A stretch of 64,000 nucleotides of DNA from Novosphingobium sp. GTDB taxonomy: Bacteria > Pseudomonadota > Alphaproteobacteria > Sphingomonadales > Sphingomonadaceae. The notes under the pieces are model-generated. The model did no database searches. It saw nothing but the letters and a program-made list of their open reading frames with translations, and was not told the DNA's origin. The position numbers and the translations under genes are program-made. Shown here in pieces: positions 1-8,332 of the stretch. How positions within the stretch are numbered: the stretch's first letter is position 1; every line of letters starts with the position of its first letter. The stretch lies in assembly GCA_024236215.1 (NCBI GenBank), contig JACKKX010000002.1, positions 310,001-374,000 of the forward strand, written 5' to 3'.

Positions 1-471
1 CGCCACATCGAGCGCGACGTTGCCCATACCGATTACCACCGCCGTATGCCCCGAAACATCGGGATCGAGATTGGCGAACAGCGGATGGCCGTTGTACCAG
101 CCGACGAAGGCTGCGCTGCCGTAGACGTTGGGCAGGTTCTCGCCGGGGAGGCCCAGCTTGCGATCGTGCGGGGCGCCGGTCGCCAGCACTACCGCGTCAT
201 AAAGCTCCTGAAGCTCGGCAACCGAGACGTCGCGGCCGATCATCACGTTGCCGACAAACCGGCAATTCTCGCACATCGCGGTGGCTTCGTAGCGCCGGGC
301 CACGCCTTTGATCGACTGGTGATCCGGCGCCACCCCGGTGCGGATCAGGCCGTAGGGGACCGGCAACATGTCAAACACGTCGATCCGGACCCCGTCCCCC
401 CATTGCTTCTGCGCGGCCTCGGCCGTGTAGTACCCTGCGGGTCCGGAGCCGATGATCGCGATATGGCGCAT
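1..471 (-). CDS. fprA: ferredoxin--NADP+ reductase, FprA/adrenodoxin-reductase type (3' end cut by window)
   Basis: Partial gene: the first 157 codons lie here and the rest runs off the left edge. The N-terminus carries a Rossmann FAD motif (IIGSGPAGYYTAE), then PVPYGLIRTGVAPDHQ and FVGWYNGHP, and the start of the NADP-binding fold (VVIGMGNVALDVA). Motif order matches FprA/adrenodoxin reductase, which transfers electrons between NADPH and ferredoxin. The ATG lies only 3 nt after the phaZ stop, so the gene is very likely the last of a phaC-phaZ-fprA transcript. Family call is firm from the motifs; the electron-transfer partner is unknown. A link to PHA metabolism is inferred only from the shared operon. 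Confidence 0.88.
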   Translation of the reverse strand, partial: MRHIAIIGSGPAGYYTAEAAQKQWGDGVRIDVFDMLPVPYGLIRTGVAPDHQSIKGVARRYEATAMCENCRFVGNVMIGRDVSVAELQELYDAVVLATGAPHDRKLGLPGENLPNVYGSAAFVGWYNGHPLFANLDPDVSGHTAVVIGMGNVALDVA

Positions 472-474
472 GGG

Positions 475-1308
475 TCAGGCGGCCTTTCGTTCCTTGCGGG
501 CTGGCGCATCGAGGAAACCGCGCAGCGAGGAGATGGTCTGTTCGCGGTGGGTCAGCATGAACAGGTGTCCGCCTTGCTCGAAAATCTCAAGCCGACTGTT
601 GGGGATCAGCGCCTCAAGGATCTTGCCGTTGGTCAGCGGGACGATCTGGTCATCCTCGCCCATCATAATCAGCACTTCCTTCTTGAGGAAGGGCAGGGCG
701 GGCGCGCTGGTCCAGCCCAGCATTGCCAGCAGCTGGTACAAATAGCCACGCGGGGTGGGCGGGGTGAGGCGGCTGATGTGCTCATCCTTGTCGCCGGTCA
801 GCCCGCCGTAGAGCGTGCGGAAGTGCTTCTCCATGAAGGCTGCGTCGATATAGCGGCGTGGATTGGCCATCTTGCTCAGCGCGGCGGGATTGCCCGGGAC
901 CATGAACATTCCCGCCGTGGTTGCCGCGAGCACCAGCTTGCGCACACAGTCACCGTGCTGCAGCGTGAAGTGCTGGGCCATGGCCCCACCCCATGAAACG
1001 CCCATCACATCGACCATCTCACAATCGAAACGGCGCAGCAATTCGCGCGCGGTCCAGCTCATGGTAAAGGTGTTGTAGGGCACCAGCGGTTCGGGGCTGC
1101 CGCCCACGCCGGGCATGTCGAACATGATGAAGGGCCGCTCGGTCAGCGCCTCGGCCAGTGGAGCCACGGCCTCGATATTCGCACCGATGCCGTTGAAGAA
1201 CAGGATCGGCGGGTGTTCGCTCGGCTTGTTCCAGCGCCAGCGGGCGACCCGCAAGGTGCGGCCCCCGACGGTTTCCATCGAGAACTCGGCAGTTAGCGCG
1301 TGGGGCAA
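475..1308 (-). CDS. phaZ: intracellular poly(3-hydroxyalkanoate) depolymerase (alpha/beta hydrolase)
   Basis: 277-aa alpha/beta hydrolase. Visible motifs are FNGIGANIE (oxyanion region), DMPGVGGSPEP, the nucleophile elbow GVSWGGA, KLVLAATTAG, MVPGNP, the acidic region MGEDDQIVPL and the C-terminal GGHLFML with the catalytic His. This series closely follows the intracellular medium-chain-length PHA depolymerase PhaZ of pseudomonads, which releases 3-hydroxy fatty acids from storage granules. It sits 12 nt downstream of phaC on the same strand, the gene order of the pseudomonad phaC1-phaZ cluster. Another alpha/beta hydrolase role is possible, but the synthase neighbour makes depolymerase the best call. 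Confidence 0.85.
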   Translation of the reverse strand: MPHALTAEFSMETVGGRTLRVARWRWNKPSEHPPILFFNGIGANIEAVAPLAEALTERPFIMFDMPGVGGSPEPLVPYNTFTMSWTARELLRRFDCEMVDVMGVSWGGAMAQHFTLQHGDCVRKLVLAATTAGMFMVPGNPAALSKMANPRRYIDAAFMEKHFRTLYGGLTGDKDEHISRLTPPTPRGYLYQLLAMLGWTSAPALPFLKKEVLIMMGEDDQIVPLTNGKILEALIPNSRLEIFEQGGHLFMLTHREQTISSLRGFLDAPARKERKAA

Positions 1309-1320
1309 ATCGTTGATCCT

Positions 1321-3018
1321 TCAGACTTGTTCGAGCACGTAGAGGCCCGGTGCCGCTTCTTGCGGGGGGTGCTTCTTGCTTCCCAGCGCCTTGGGGGCAG
1401 GCCCCAGCTTGCCCGAGCGCTTCTGCACCCATTCCATCCAGAACGGCCACCAGCTTCCGGCTACTTCCTCGGTCCCCTTGAGCCACTCGTCAAAGCTCGC
1501 GGGCGGCTGGCCGCCCTTTTTCGACACAAAATATTTGGCCTTGGGATTGCCTGGCGGGTTGAGGATCGCCTGCATGTGGCCCGACTGGCTGAGCACGAAG
1601 GTGACATCCTTGGAACCGAACAGCTGGGTCGAGCGATAGCAGGCCCGCCAGGGCGTGATGTGATCGGTGGTGCCGCCAAGGATGAACAGGTCACTCTTCA
1701 CTTTCGACAGATCGATACCGTGGCCGGCCATCTCGACCTCACCCTTGCGGGTAAAGGCAAGGGTTTCAAACAGATGGAGAAAATCGCCCATCAGGCTGGC
1801 GGAAAGGTTGGTGGCATCGGCATTCCAGAACAATACGTCGAAAGCCGGGGGATCGTCGCCCAGCAGATAGTTGTTGATGACATAGTTCCAGATCAGATCG
1901 TTGGGCCGCAGCCAGGCGAACCCGCGCGCCAGATCGTTGCCCTTGATCACGCCCTTCTTGGCCGCGCGCTGCTTGGCCAGCTCTAGCCCGTTGGCGGACA
2001 GCAAGGCTCCGGCCTCGATATCGTTCTGCTTGGGATGAAGCACCGTGACCATGTAGGTGAGGGCGCCCAGCCGCTTGTCGCCCTTGGCTGCCATCTTGCT
2101 GGCCAGGATCGCTCCGGTCTGCCCGCCCGAACAGGCCGACGAGATGTTGATCTTGTCCGATCCGGTGATCTCACAGACCACGTCGACCGCCTTCTCGCAG
2201 CTGGCGATATAGTCATCCATTCCCCAGATGCCTTGATCCTTGCTGGGATTGCGCCACGAGATGACGAAGCACTGGATGCCGTTGTCGACCTGCCACTTCA
2301 CCACCGATTTTTCGGGGCTCAGGTCGTTGATATACATCTTGTTGATTTGCGGCGGAATTGTCAGCTGCGGGATGGGGTAGACCTGCTCGGTCGTCGGGGC
2401 ATACTGGATGATCTCCATCATCTCGTCGCGGTAGACGACGCTGCCCTTCGAGGTCGCAACATTCTCGCCCAGCTTGAACGGCGTCTTGTTGACCTGGCTG
2501 ACCATGCCCTCGTTGTGGACGATATCGTTATAGGCGTTCTTGAGCCCCTTCACGAGGCTGAGGCCGCCGCTGTCTATCAGCCGCTTTTGCGCGGTGGGAT
2601 TGCCGATCAGAGTGTTGGTGGGGGCCAGACTGTCGATGATGATGTTGGAAATGAAATTGGCCCGGTCACGCTCCAGCTCGTCGAGCTCAAGCTCTTCGAG
2701 CCAGTTCTTCATCCCCTTCTGGATCGCCAGGTAATATTGCGCACCGGCGCGAAAGAAGGGGTTGAAGCGCCATGCCGGGTCCATGAAGCGCTTGTCCTTG
2801 GGGTCGGGCGCAAGTTCCGATTTGCCGGTGACGATCTTGACTACATCGTCGCCAAAGACCTGCATGTGCTTGAAGGCCCGGCCCGGGTCGCTTGCCGTTT
2901 CGCGCAGCAGCAGAGCTATCGCGCCGACAAAATCCTCTCGCGCCAGGCCAACCAGTGGACCTAGAGCTGTGGTCGATTGCGCGGCCTCGTTCTCTAGCGG
3001 CGAACCCGTCTTGGCCAT
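1321..3018 (-). CDS. phaC: polyhydroxyalkanoate synthase, class II (pseudomonad)-like
   Basis: 565 aa from the chosen ATG (3018), preceded by GAGGGGAT; a longer open frame reaches 3315 but has no ribosome site and atypical sequence. Polymerises 3-hydroxyacyl-CoA into granule PHA. The catalytic Cys lies in SACSGG (C296), with D452 (TTDHITPW) and H481 (SQSGHMQ) completing the triad. IPPQINKMY, SPEKSVVKW, FVISWRNPSK, LRPNDLIWNY, NNYLLGDDPPAFD and the C-terminal EAAPGLYV are hallmarks of Pseudomonas PhaC1/PhaC2 rather than of class I enzymes usual in alphaproteobacteria. The first lipase-box residue is Ser where class II enzymes have Gly. Class is inferred from remembered Pseudomonas sequence; substrate range is not visible. 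Confidence 0.9.
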   Translation of the reverse strand: MAKTGSPLENEAAQSTTALGPLVGLAREDFVGAIALLLRETASDPGRAFKHMQVFGDDVVKIVTGKSELAPDPKDKRFMDPAWRFNPFFRAGAQYYLAIQKGMKNWLEELELDELERDRANFISNIIIDSLAPTNTLIGNPTAQKRLIDSGGLSLVKGLKNAYNDIVHNEGMVSQVNKTPFKLGENVATSKGSVVYRDEMMEIIQYAPTTEQVYPIPQLTIPPQINKMYINDLSPEKSVVKWQVDNGIQCFVISWRNPSKDQGIWGMDDYIASCEKAVDVVCEITGSDKINISSACSGGQTGAILASKMAAKGDKRLGALTYMVTVLHPKQNDIEAGALLSANGLELAKQRAAKKGVIKGNDLARGFAWLRPNDLIWNYVINNYLLGDDPPAFDVLFWNADATNLSASLMGDFLHLFETLAFTRKGEVEMAGHGIDLSKVKSDLFILGGTTDHITPWRACYRSTQLFGSKDVTFVLSQSGHMQAILNPPGNPKAKYFVSKKGGQPPASFDEWLKGTEEVAGSWWPFWMEWVQKRSGKLGPAPKALGSKKHPPQEAAPGLYVLEQV

Positions 3019-3389
3019 GATATCCCCTCTTGCTCGCCGACTTTGCGGCTTGTCGTTGCCGAACATGCACCGCGATTGGCGGCAATTCAAGCTGGTGCGG
3101 CACGAAGCGGGGCGCTGGCCGGAATCGGCGCATTGCAATGGTAAATTTAACGGAATGGCAAGCGCTTGTAGGGCAATAACCTGGCATGGTCGCCAAAGCC
3201 GCGAGAGAGGAGTCCCATCCGGACCCCGCGCCGGAGCCATCCGGGGAACGAGCGCTGTCGGCGCGCGGACGTTCGCGCACACCATCGCAAGGCGAAGCGC
3301 CGGATCGCGAAGCAAGGGCTATCAAGCTCGCCGGGGCGGAGGCGCGGGCCAAAGCGACTCGCACGGCGAGACGGCGCGGAGCGCCGGGC
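3019..3389. promoter_or_regulatory. divergent intergenic region between phaC and the c-di-GMP protein
   Basis: About 370 bp between the two divergent start codons. It must hold the promoters of the pha operon (minus) and of the GGDEF/EAL gene (plus). An AT-rich patch (TGGTAAATTTAACGG, 3139-3153) is the most promoter-like stretch. The right half stays open in the frame of the downstream gene from an ATG at 3186, but would encode a charged, low-complexity Arg/Ala/Glu leader, so it may be untranslated. No clear operator was seen. Confidence 0.45.
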
Positions 3390-5948
3390 ATGACTCTCCA
3401 CGCCATAGCCGAACCCAACTGGCAACTGATGGCGATCGCCATGGGCATGGGCATGATCCTGGCCGGAGTGGCGACCCTGGCCTTGCCCGACCTCGCCTCT
3501 GGGTTGATGGCTCTTGTTGCGGTCGCGATAACCGGGTTGACGCCCTACGCTGCAAGATTCGAACGGGCGCGATTGCATTCGCCATCGCAGCGTTCGCTGC
3601 TGGCAGCGGTTCTGATCGGCTTGCCGATGCTGACGTTCGGCGCCGCATTAGCCCACTGGACCGCCACCAGCGCAGCCGAGTGGGAGAACTCGATCGGCAT
3701 TCTCGTTATTGTTTCATCTCTTTCCTCGATTATTCTCAACCGGCGGATCAGTTCCGTAGTCATCGCGACGGTTTCCCTGTGGACCGGGGTGGCGCTTGCG
3801 TCGGACACGGGGGCGAGCCTCTACTCCCTGTTGATCGGCGGGCTGGTTGGCGTCTTTGTTTCGGTGCGCCAGGCCAGGGCCGACGCGCGCCTGGCCGAAC
3901 GCGAGGGCGAACGCCAGCGCGCACAGCTGCGTGCCGAAGAGATACTCAACGACTATGAGCAGACCGGCCAGGGCTGGTTCTGGGAGACCGACCGACGCGG
4001 TACTCTGGTCTATCTCTCGCCGACGATCGGCGTGCTGCTTGGCAAGGATTCGCGGCGGCTGGCGGGACGGCCCTTCGTGGAACTGTTCTTCCCGGATCCC
4101 GCCGGGCAGGACAGCGAGCGCACGCTCGCCTTTCACCTTACCGCCCGCTCGGCTTTCAACGAGCTGGCGCTGCGCGCAGCCACGCGCAGTGAAGAGCGTT
4201 GGTGGTCGGTATCGGGCCGTCCGCTTTATGATGACTTTGGCAACTTTGTCGGGTTTCGCGGTTCGGGAAGCGACCTGACCGAAAAGAAGCGTTCGGAGGA
4301 ACACGCATCGCGGCTGGCACACTACGACTCTCTCACCGGGCTCGCCAACCGCTTTCAGATGTCGCAAACTCTGGAAAAGATTATCTCGGCCCCGAACCTC
4401 GAGCACCGCGCCTGCGCGGTATTCCTGCTCGATCTCGATCGCTTCAAGCAGGTCAACGATACGATGGGGCATCCCGCCGGCGACGCGCTGCTCAAGCAGG
4501 TCGCGAGCCGGCTCGAACGCGCGGTGGGCGAGAGCGGCCGGGTCGGCCGTCTCGGCGGCGATGAATTCCAGGTGATCATGGCCGGGCACCACAACCGCGA
4601 TGGCCTGGCACAGCTGGCCCGGCGGATCATCCACGACCTTTCCGAACCCTATTCGATCGAAGGGCACCGCGTGGTGATCGGCGCGTCCGTGGGGATCGCG
4701 CTCTCACCCGAAGATGGCGTGACCAGCGAAGCCATCATCCGCAATGCCGATCTTGCGCTCTATGCAGCCAAGGACGGCGGGCGCGGTCGTCATCACTTCT
4801 ACAACGCCGATCTCCATTCCGACGCCGAAGAGCGCCGCCAGCTCGAACAGGACTTGCGTGACGCGCTCGCCCACGATGGGCTCGAGCTATATTATCAGCC
4901 GGTGGTTCACACCTCGACCGAACGGATCACCGGGTTCGAGGCATTGCTGCGCTGGAACCATCCCGAACGCGGGATGCTCTCGCCCGCGCGTTTCATTCCC
5001 ATCGCCGAAGACAGCGGGCTGATCGCCGGGATCGGGGAGTGGGCAATCCGCACGGCCTGTCGTGATCTGGCCGGATGGCCAGAGGGAGTGCGCGTGGCGG
5101 TCAATGTCTCGCCGCTGCAATTCACCAACCCGGCGCTGCCCTCGATCATTACCAATGCGCTGGCCAGCGCGCAGGTCGATCCCTCGCGGCTCGAACTGGA
5201 GATTACCGAGAGCGTGTTCCTCAACGACGACGAGGGCACCGATGCCATGTTCACCGCGCTCAAGCGGATCGGTGTGCGCCTGGCGCTCGACGATTTCGGC
5301 ACCGGCTATTCCTCGCTCGGCTATCTCAAGAAGGCGCCGTTCGACAAGATCAAGATCGACCAGAGTTTCGTGCGCGGTGCGACCATCGCGGGCAGCCGCA
5401 ACGGCGCGATCATTTCCTCCATCGTCAGCCTGGCCGAGGCGCTCAACATGGAAACCACCGCTGAGGGGGTGGAGACGCTCGACGAGCTGGATCTCGTGCG
5501 CATGCTCGGATGCAGTCATGTGCAGGGCTTCATCTATGAAAAACCGCTCAGCCACGGCGAGGCGACAGCGCGCCTGAAAACCGGGCTGACCGCAATCGCA
5601 ATGGGGCCCAAAGCTGCACGCGCGACCCGTCAGACCATGCTGCGCAAGGTGGTGCTCGATCACGGCGGCCAGCATTACCATGGCACGATCCGCAACATTT
5701 CTGCCACCGGCGCGATGGTGGAGGGCCTGTGGAACGTTCCCCCGGGAACGATCTTTCGGATCATTCTTGCCGAAGGGCAGGTGGTTACCGCCACCGCCCG
5801 CTGGTGCCAGGAAGATCGTATGGGCGTTGAGTTTTCCGCGCCGCTGGCACTCGACGATGGCGGGCGCATCGCCTTCCTGTCGCGCCCCGGAGAGGCCCCG
5901 CGTCAGGCCGGCTCGATCCTGCGGCGGGATGAAGGGGTGGCGGCTTGA
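3390..5948 (+). CDS. membrane-bound PAS-GGDEF-EAL-PilZ cyclic-di-GMP protein
   Basis: 852 aa from ATG 3390 (GGAG just upstream); ATG 3186 would add 68 low-complexity residues. Order: about four N-terminal membrane segments (roughly 12-160), a linker helix, PAS (about 185-300), GGDEF (GRLGGDEF, active-site residues 389-393), EAL (GFEALLRW, 517-519; DDFGTGYSS and AEGVE present) and a C-terminal PilZ-like domain (RNISATGAMVEG). GGDEF makes and EAL degrades c-di-GMP; PilZ binds it. The RxxD inhibitory site before GGDEF is missing, and both catalytic signatures are intact, so it could work either way. It is followed 106 bp later by a soluble paralogue with the same C-terminal architecture. Confidence 0.9.
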   Translation: MTLHAIAEPNWQLMAIAMGMGMILAGVATLALPDLASGLMALVAVAITGLTPYAARFERARLHSPSQRSLLAAVLIGLPMLTFGAALAHWTATSAAEWENSIGILVIVSSLSSIILNRRISSVVIATVSLWTGVALASDTGASLYSLLIGGLVGVFVSVRQARADARLAEREGERQRAQLRAEEILNDYEQTGQGWFWETDRRGTLVYLSPTIGVLLGKDSRRLAGRPFVELFFPDPAGQDSERTLAFHLTARSAFNELALRAATRSEERWWSVSGRPLYDDFGNFVGFRGSGSDLTEKKRSEEHASRLAHYDSLTGLANRFQMSQTLEKIISAPNLEHRACAVFLLDLDRFKQVNDTMGHPAGDALLKQVASRLERAVGESGRVGRLGGDEFQVIMAGHHNRDGLAQLARRIIHDLSEPYSIEGHRVVIGASVGIALSPEDGVTSEAIIRNADLALYAAKDGGRGRHHFYNADLHSDAEERRQLEQDLRDALAHDGLELYYQPVVHTSTERITGFEALLRWNHPERGMLSPARFIPIAEDSGLIAGIGEWAIRTACRDLAGWPEGVRVAVNVSPLQFTNPALPSIITNALASAQVDPSRLELEITESVFLNDDEGTDAMFTALKRIGVRLALDDFGTGYSSLGYLKKAPFDKIKIDQSFVRGATIAGSRNGAIISSIVSLAEALNMETTAEGVETLDELDLVRMLGCSHVQGFIYEKPLSHGEATARLKTGLTAIAMGPKAARATRQTMLRKVVLDHGGQHYHGTIRNISATGAMVEGLWNVPPGTIFRIILAEGQVVTATARWCQEDRMGVEFSAPLALDDGGRIAFLSRPGEAPRQAGSILRRDEGVAA

Positions 5949-5987
5949 TGGGTAGGGGCAAGATTGCCGGGCCCGTTAGCCAATCCG

Positions 5988-6009
5988 AAACCATGCCTGG
6001 TTATGGTTT
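5988..6009. promoter_or_regulatory. dyad in the intergenic gap before the second c-di-GMP gene
   Basis: A perfect 7-bp inverted repeat, AAACCAT-N8-ATGGTTT, lies between the two PAS-GGDEF-EAL-PilZ genes, about 45 bp upstream of the second start. It could be an operator or a weak hairpin; there is no T-tract after it. Confidence 0.3.
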
Positions 6010-6054
6010 GGTGCGGGTCAGCGGATTTTTGATTAGGGCAAACCGGTACAATCG

Positions 6055-8289
6055 ATGGGCGTAATGGATACAACCGCATTCGGGCGTTTCCGCAACTTGC
6101 TGGGAAGCAAGGGCGAAGACGGCACCGTTGCGCCTGTCCACGCCCCGGCATCAAGCCAGGAGCTGCGCCAGGCACTGATGCTGCTGCGCGATTACGAGGC
6201 ATCGGGAATCGGCTGGTTCTGGTCGAGCGATGCCGAAGGCCGGATCAACTATATCTCCGATGTGGTGGCCCAGCGCCTTGGCTCCACGCGCGATGCAATC
6301 CTTGGGAAGCCGGTGCAATCGCTGTTCATCCTCGATCGCGACGAGGACGATCCGGTCGAGCGTACCCTGCCGCTGATCCTGTCCGCACGAAAGACCTTCG
6401 TCGATCTGCCGGTACGCGCGGCAGCCGAGGACGCCGAAATCTGGTGGTCGATTTCGGGCCGCCCACAGACCGGGCCAGATGGCGCCTTTGCAGGCTATCG
6501 CGGCAACGGCACCGACATCACCGCGATCCGCCAGAGCCAGAAGGATGCCTCGCGGCTGGCACAGTACGATTCACTTACCGGGCTGGCCAACCGCCACCGC
6601 ATGGGCAAGCGGCTCAACGCCACGCTGACCGCCTATCAATCCGCCAAACGCTGCTGTGCGATCATGATGATCGATCTCGATCGCTTCAAGCAGGTCAACG
6701 ATACGCTGGGGCACCCAGCGGGCGACGAACTGCTCAAGCAGGTTGCCCAGCGTCTTCACCGGGTGGTGACGGACAAGAACTGCGAGATCGGCCGTCTCGG
6801 CGGTGACGAGTTCCAGATCATGCTGCCTGACATCGACGATCGCGGGCGGCTGGGCGAAATTGCCAAGACGATCATCACGATGATCTCGCAGCCCTATCAG
6901 ATCGAGGGCAGCCGCTGTGTGATCGGTGCTTCGATCGGGATCGCGATTGCGCCTTACGATGGGGTCAGCGCCGAAGAGCTGGTTCGCTCGGCCGATCTTG
7001 CGCTCTATGCCTCGAAGGGTGGCGGACGCGGGCAGTTCCGCTTCTACTCTAGCGATCTGCATTCCGAAGCCGAGCGTCGCCGCCAGATCGAGGACGATCT
7101 GCGCGATGCGATCGAAAAGGGTCAGATGCGGGTGGTCTACCAGCCGATCATCGACACCAAGAGCAACAAGGTGGTCGCGCTCGAGGCTTTTTCGCGTTGG
7201 GAACATCCCGAACTGGGCGATGTGCCGCCGGGCATCTTTATCCCGATCGCGGAGGAAGCCAACCTGATTGGCGCGCTGGGTGATTGGGTCCTCAAGCGCG
7301 CCTGCGAAGAGGCCGCGCAGTGGCCCGGCAGCGTGCGCGTTTCGGTCAATGTATCGGCGGCCCAGTTCGCCAATCCAGGCTTTGCCTCCCAGGTCGAGAA
7401 TGCGCTTGCCCAGACCGAACTTCCGCCCGAACGGCTCGAGTTGGAACTGACCGAATCGATCTTCCTCTCCGATCGGGCGGCAACCGAAGAGATGTTCACG
7501 GCGCTCAAGATGCTGGGTGTGCGCCTCGCGCTCGACGATTTCGGCACCGGCTATTCCTCGCTCAGCTATCTGCAGAGCGCTCCGTTCGACAAGATCAAGA
7601 TCGACAAGGCCTTTATCCGCGGCGTGACCCAGAAGGACAACCGCAACGGCGCGATCATATCGGCGATCGTGCGGCTGGCCGAAGCACTCAACATGGAGAC
7701 TACCGCCGAGGGGATCGAGGCCCACGACGAGCTCGAGGCGATGCGCAAGCTCAAGGTTCAGCAGATTCAGGGCTTCATCTATGCTGCTGCGGTCTCCTTC
7801 GACGAGGTCTGCGAGGCAATGATGAGCGGCGAGTGGGTGATCGAGCCCTCCGGGCCGAGCAAGTACCGGCCTGACCGCCGCACCGTGCTGCGCAAGGTCG
7901 GGTTGATCCATGAGGATCACCGCTACGAAGTCACCATGCGCAATCTCTCGCGCTCGGGTTGCATGGTTGAAGGTCTGGTCGATGTGCCGATGGGCACGTC
8001 CTTCGTGGTGGACTTTGGCGAAGGCCAATTGGTGGTCGGCAAGGTCCGTCGCTCGGCGGGATCGATGCAGGGGCTGGAGTTCGAAGTGCCGCTGGTGGAT
8101 GACGGAGCTGGCGGTCTGTGCACCCGGCACCGCGTTTCCCCCTATGTCCTGGCCCAGGCGGGAATGCCGCTTCAGGCATTGCCCCCGGGGCAATATCCGA
8201 TGCAGATGATGCAGCAGGGTGGCATGCCGCTCAGCCTGCCGAAATTCGGTCAGGTCGAAGGCAAGGCAAAGGCCGCGCGGCTGGGTTGA
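6055..8289 (+). CDS. soluble PAS-GGDEF-EAL-PilZ cyclic-di-GMP protein with EAF variant
   Basis: 744 aa, no membrane segment; an alternative ATG at 6064 would drop three residues. PAS (about 40-160), GGDEF (GRLGGDEF, 249-253), EAL domain with the signature written LEAF (E377-A378-F379) instead of EAL, then DDFGTGYSS, FDKIKID, AEGIE and a PilZ-like domain (RNLSRSGCMVEG). The tail is rich in Met, Pro and Gln. The other conserved metal and catalytic residues of EAL look intact, so the Leu-to-Phe change need not abolish phosphodiesterase activity. No RxxD product-inhibition site precedes GGDEF. It parallels the upstream gene domain for domain except for the missing membrane anchor, implying tandem duplication. 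Confidence 0.9.
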   Translation: MGVMDTTAFGRFRNLLGSKGEDGTVAPVHAPASSQELRQALMLLRDYEASGIGWFWSSDAEGRINYISDVVAQRLGSTRDAILGKPVQSLFILDRDEDDPVERTLPLILSARKTFVDLPVRAAAEDAEIWWSISGRPQTGPDGAFAGYRGNGTDITAIRQSQKDASRLAQYDSLTGLANRHRMGKRLNATLTAYQSAKRCCAIMMIDLDRFKQVNDTLGHPAGDELLKQVAQRLHRVVTDKNCEIGRLGGDEFQIMLPDIDDRGRLGEIAKTIITMISQPYQIEGSRCVIGASIGIAIAPYDGVSAEELVRSADLALYASKGGGRGQFRFYSSDLHSEAERRRQIEDDLRDAIEKGQMRVVYQPIIDTKSNKVVALEAFSRWEHPELGDVPPGIFIPIAEEANLIGALGDWVLKRACEEAAQWPGSVRVSVNVSAAQFANPGFASQVENALAQTELPPERLELELTESIFLSDRAATEEMFTALKMLGVRLALDDFGTGYSSLSYLQSAPFDKIKIDKAFIRGVTQKDNRNGAIISAIVRLAEALNMETTAEGIEAHDELEAMRKLKVQQIQGFIYAAAVSFDEVCEAMMSGEWVIEPSGPSKYRPDRRTVLRKVGLIHEDHRYEVTMRNLSRSGCMVEGLVDVPMGTSFVVDFGEGQLVVGKVRRSAGSMQGLEFEVPLVDDGAGGLCTRHRVSPYVLAQAGMPLQALPPGQYPMQMMQQGGMPLSLPKFGQVEGKAKAARLG

Positions 8290-8332
8290 AGTGACTGCTG
8301 ACAGGATCGTGTTCTGCGGCTAAGGGCGCGGG

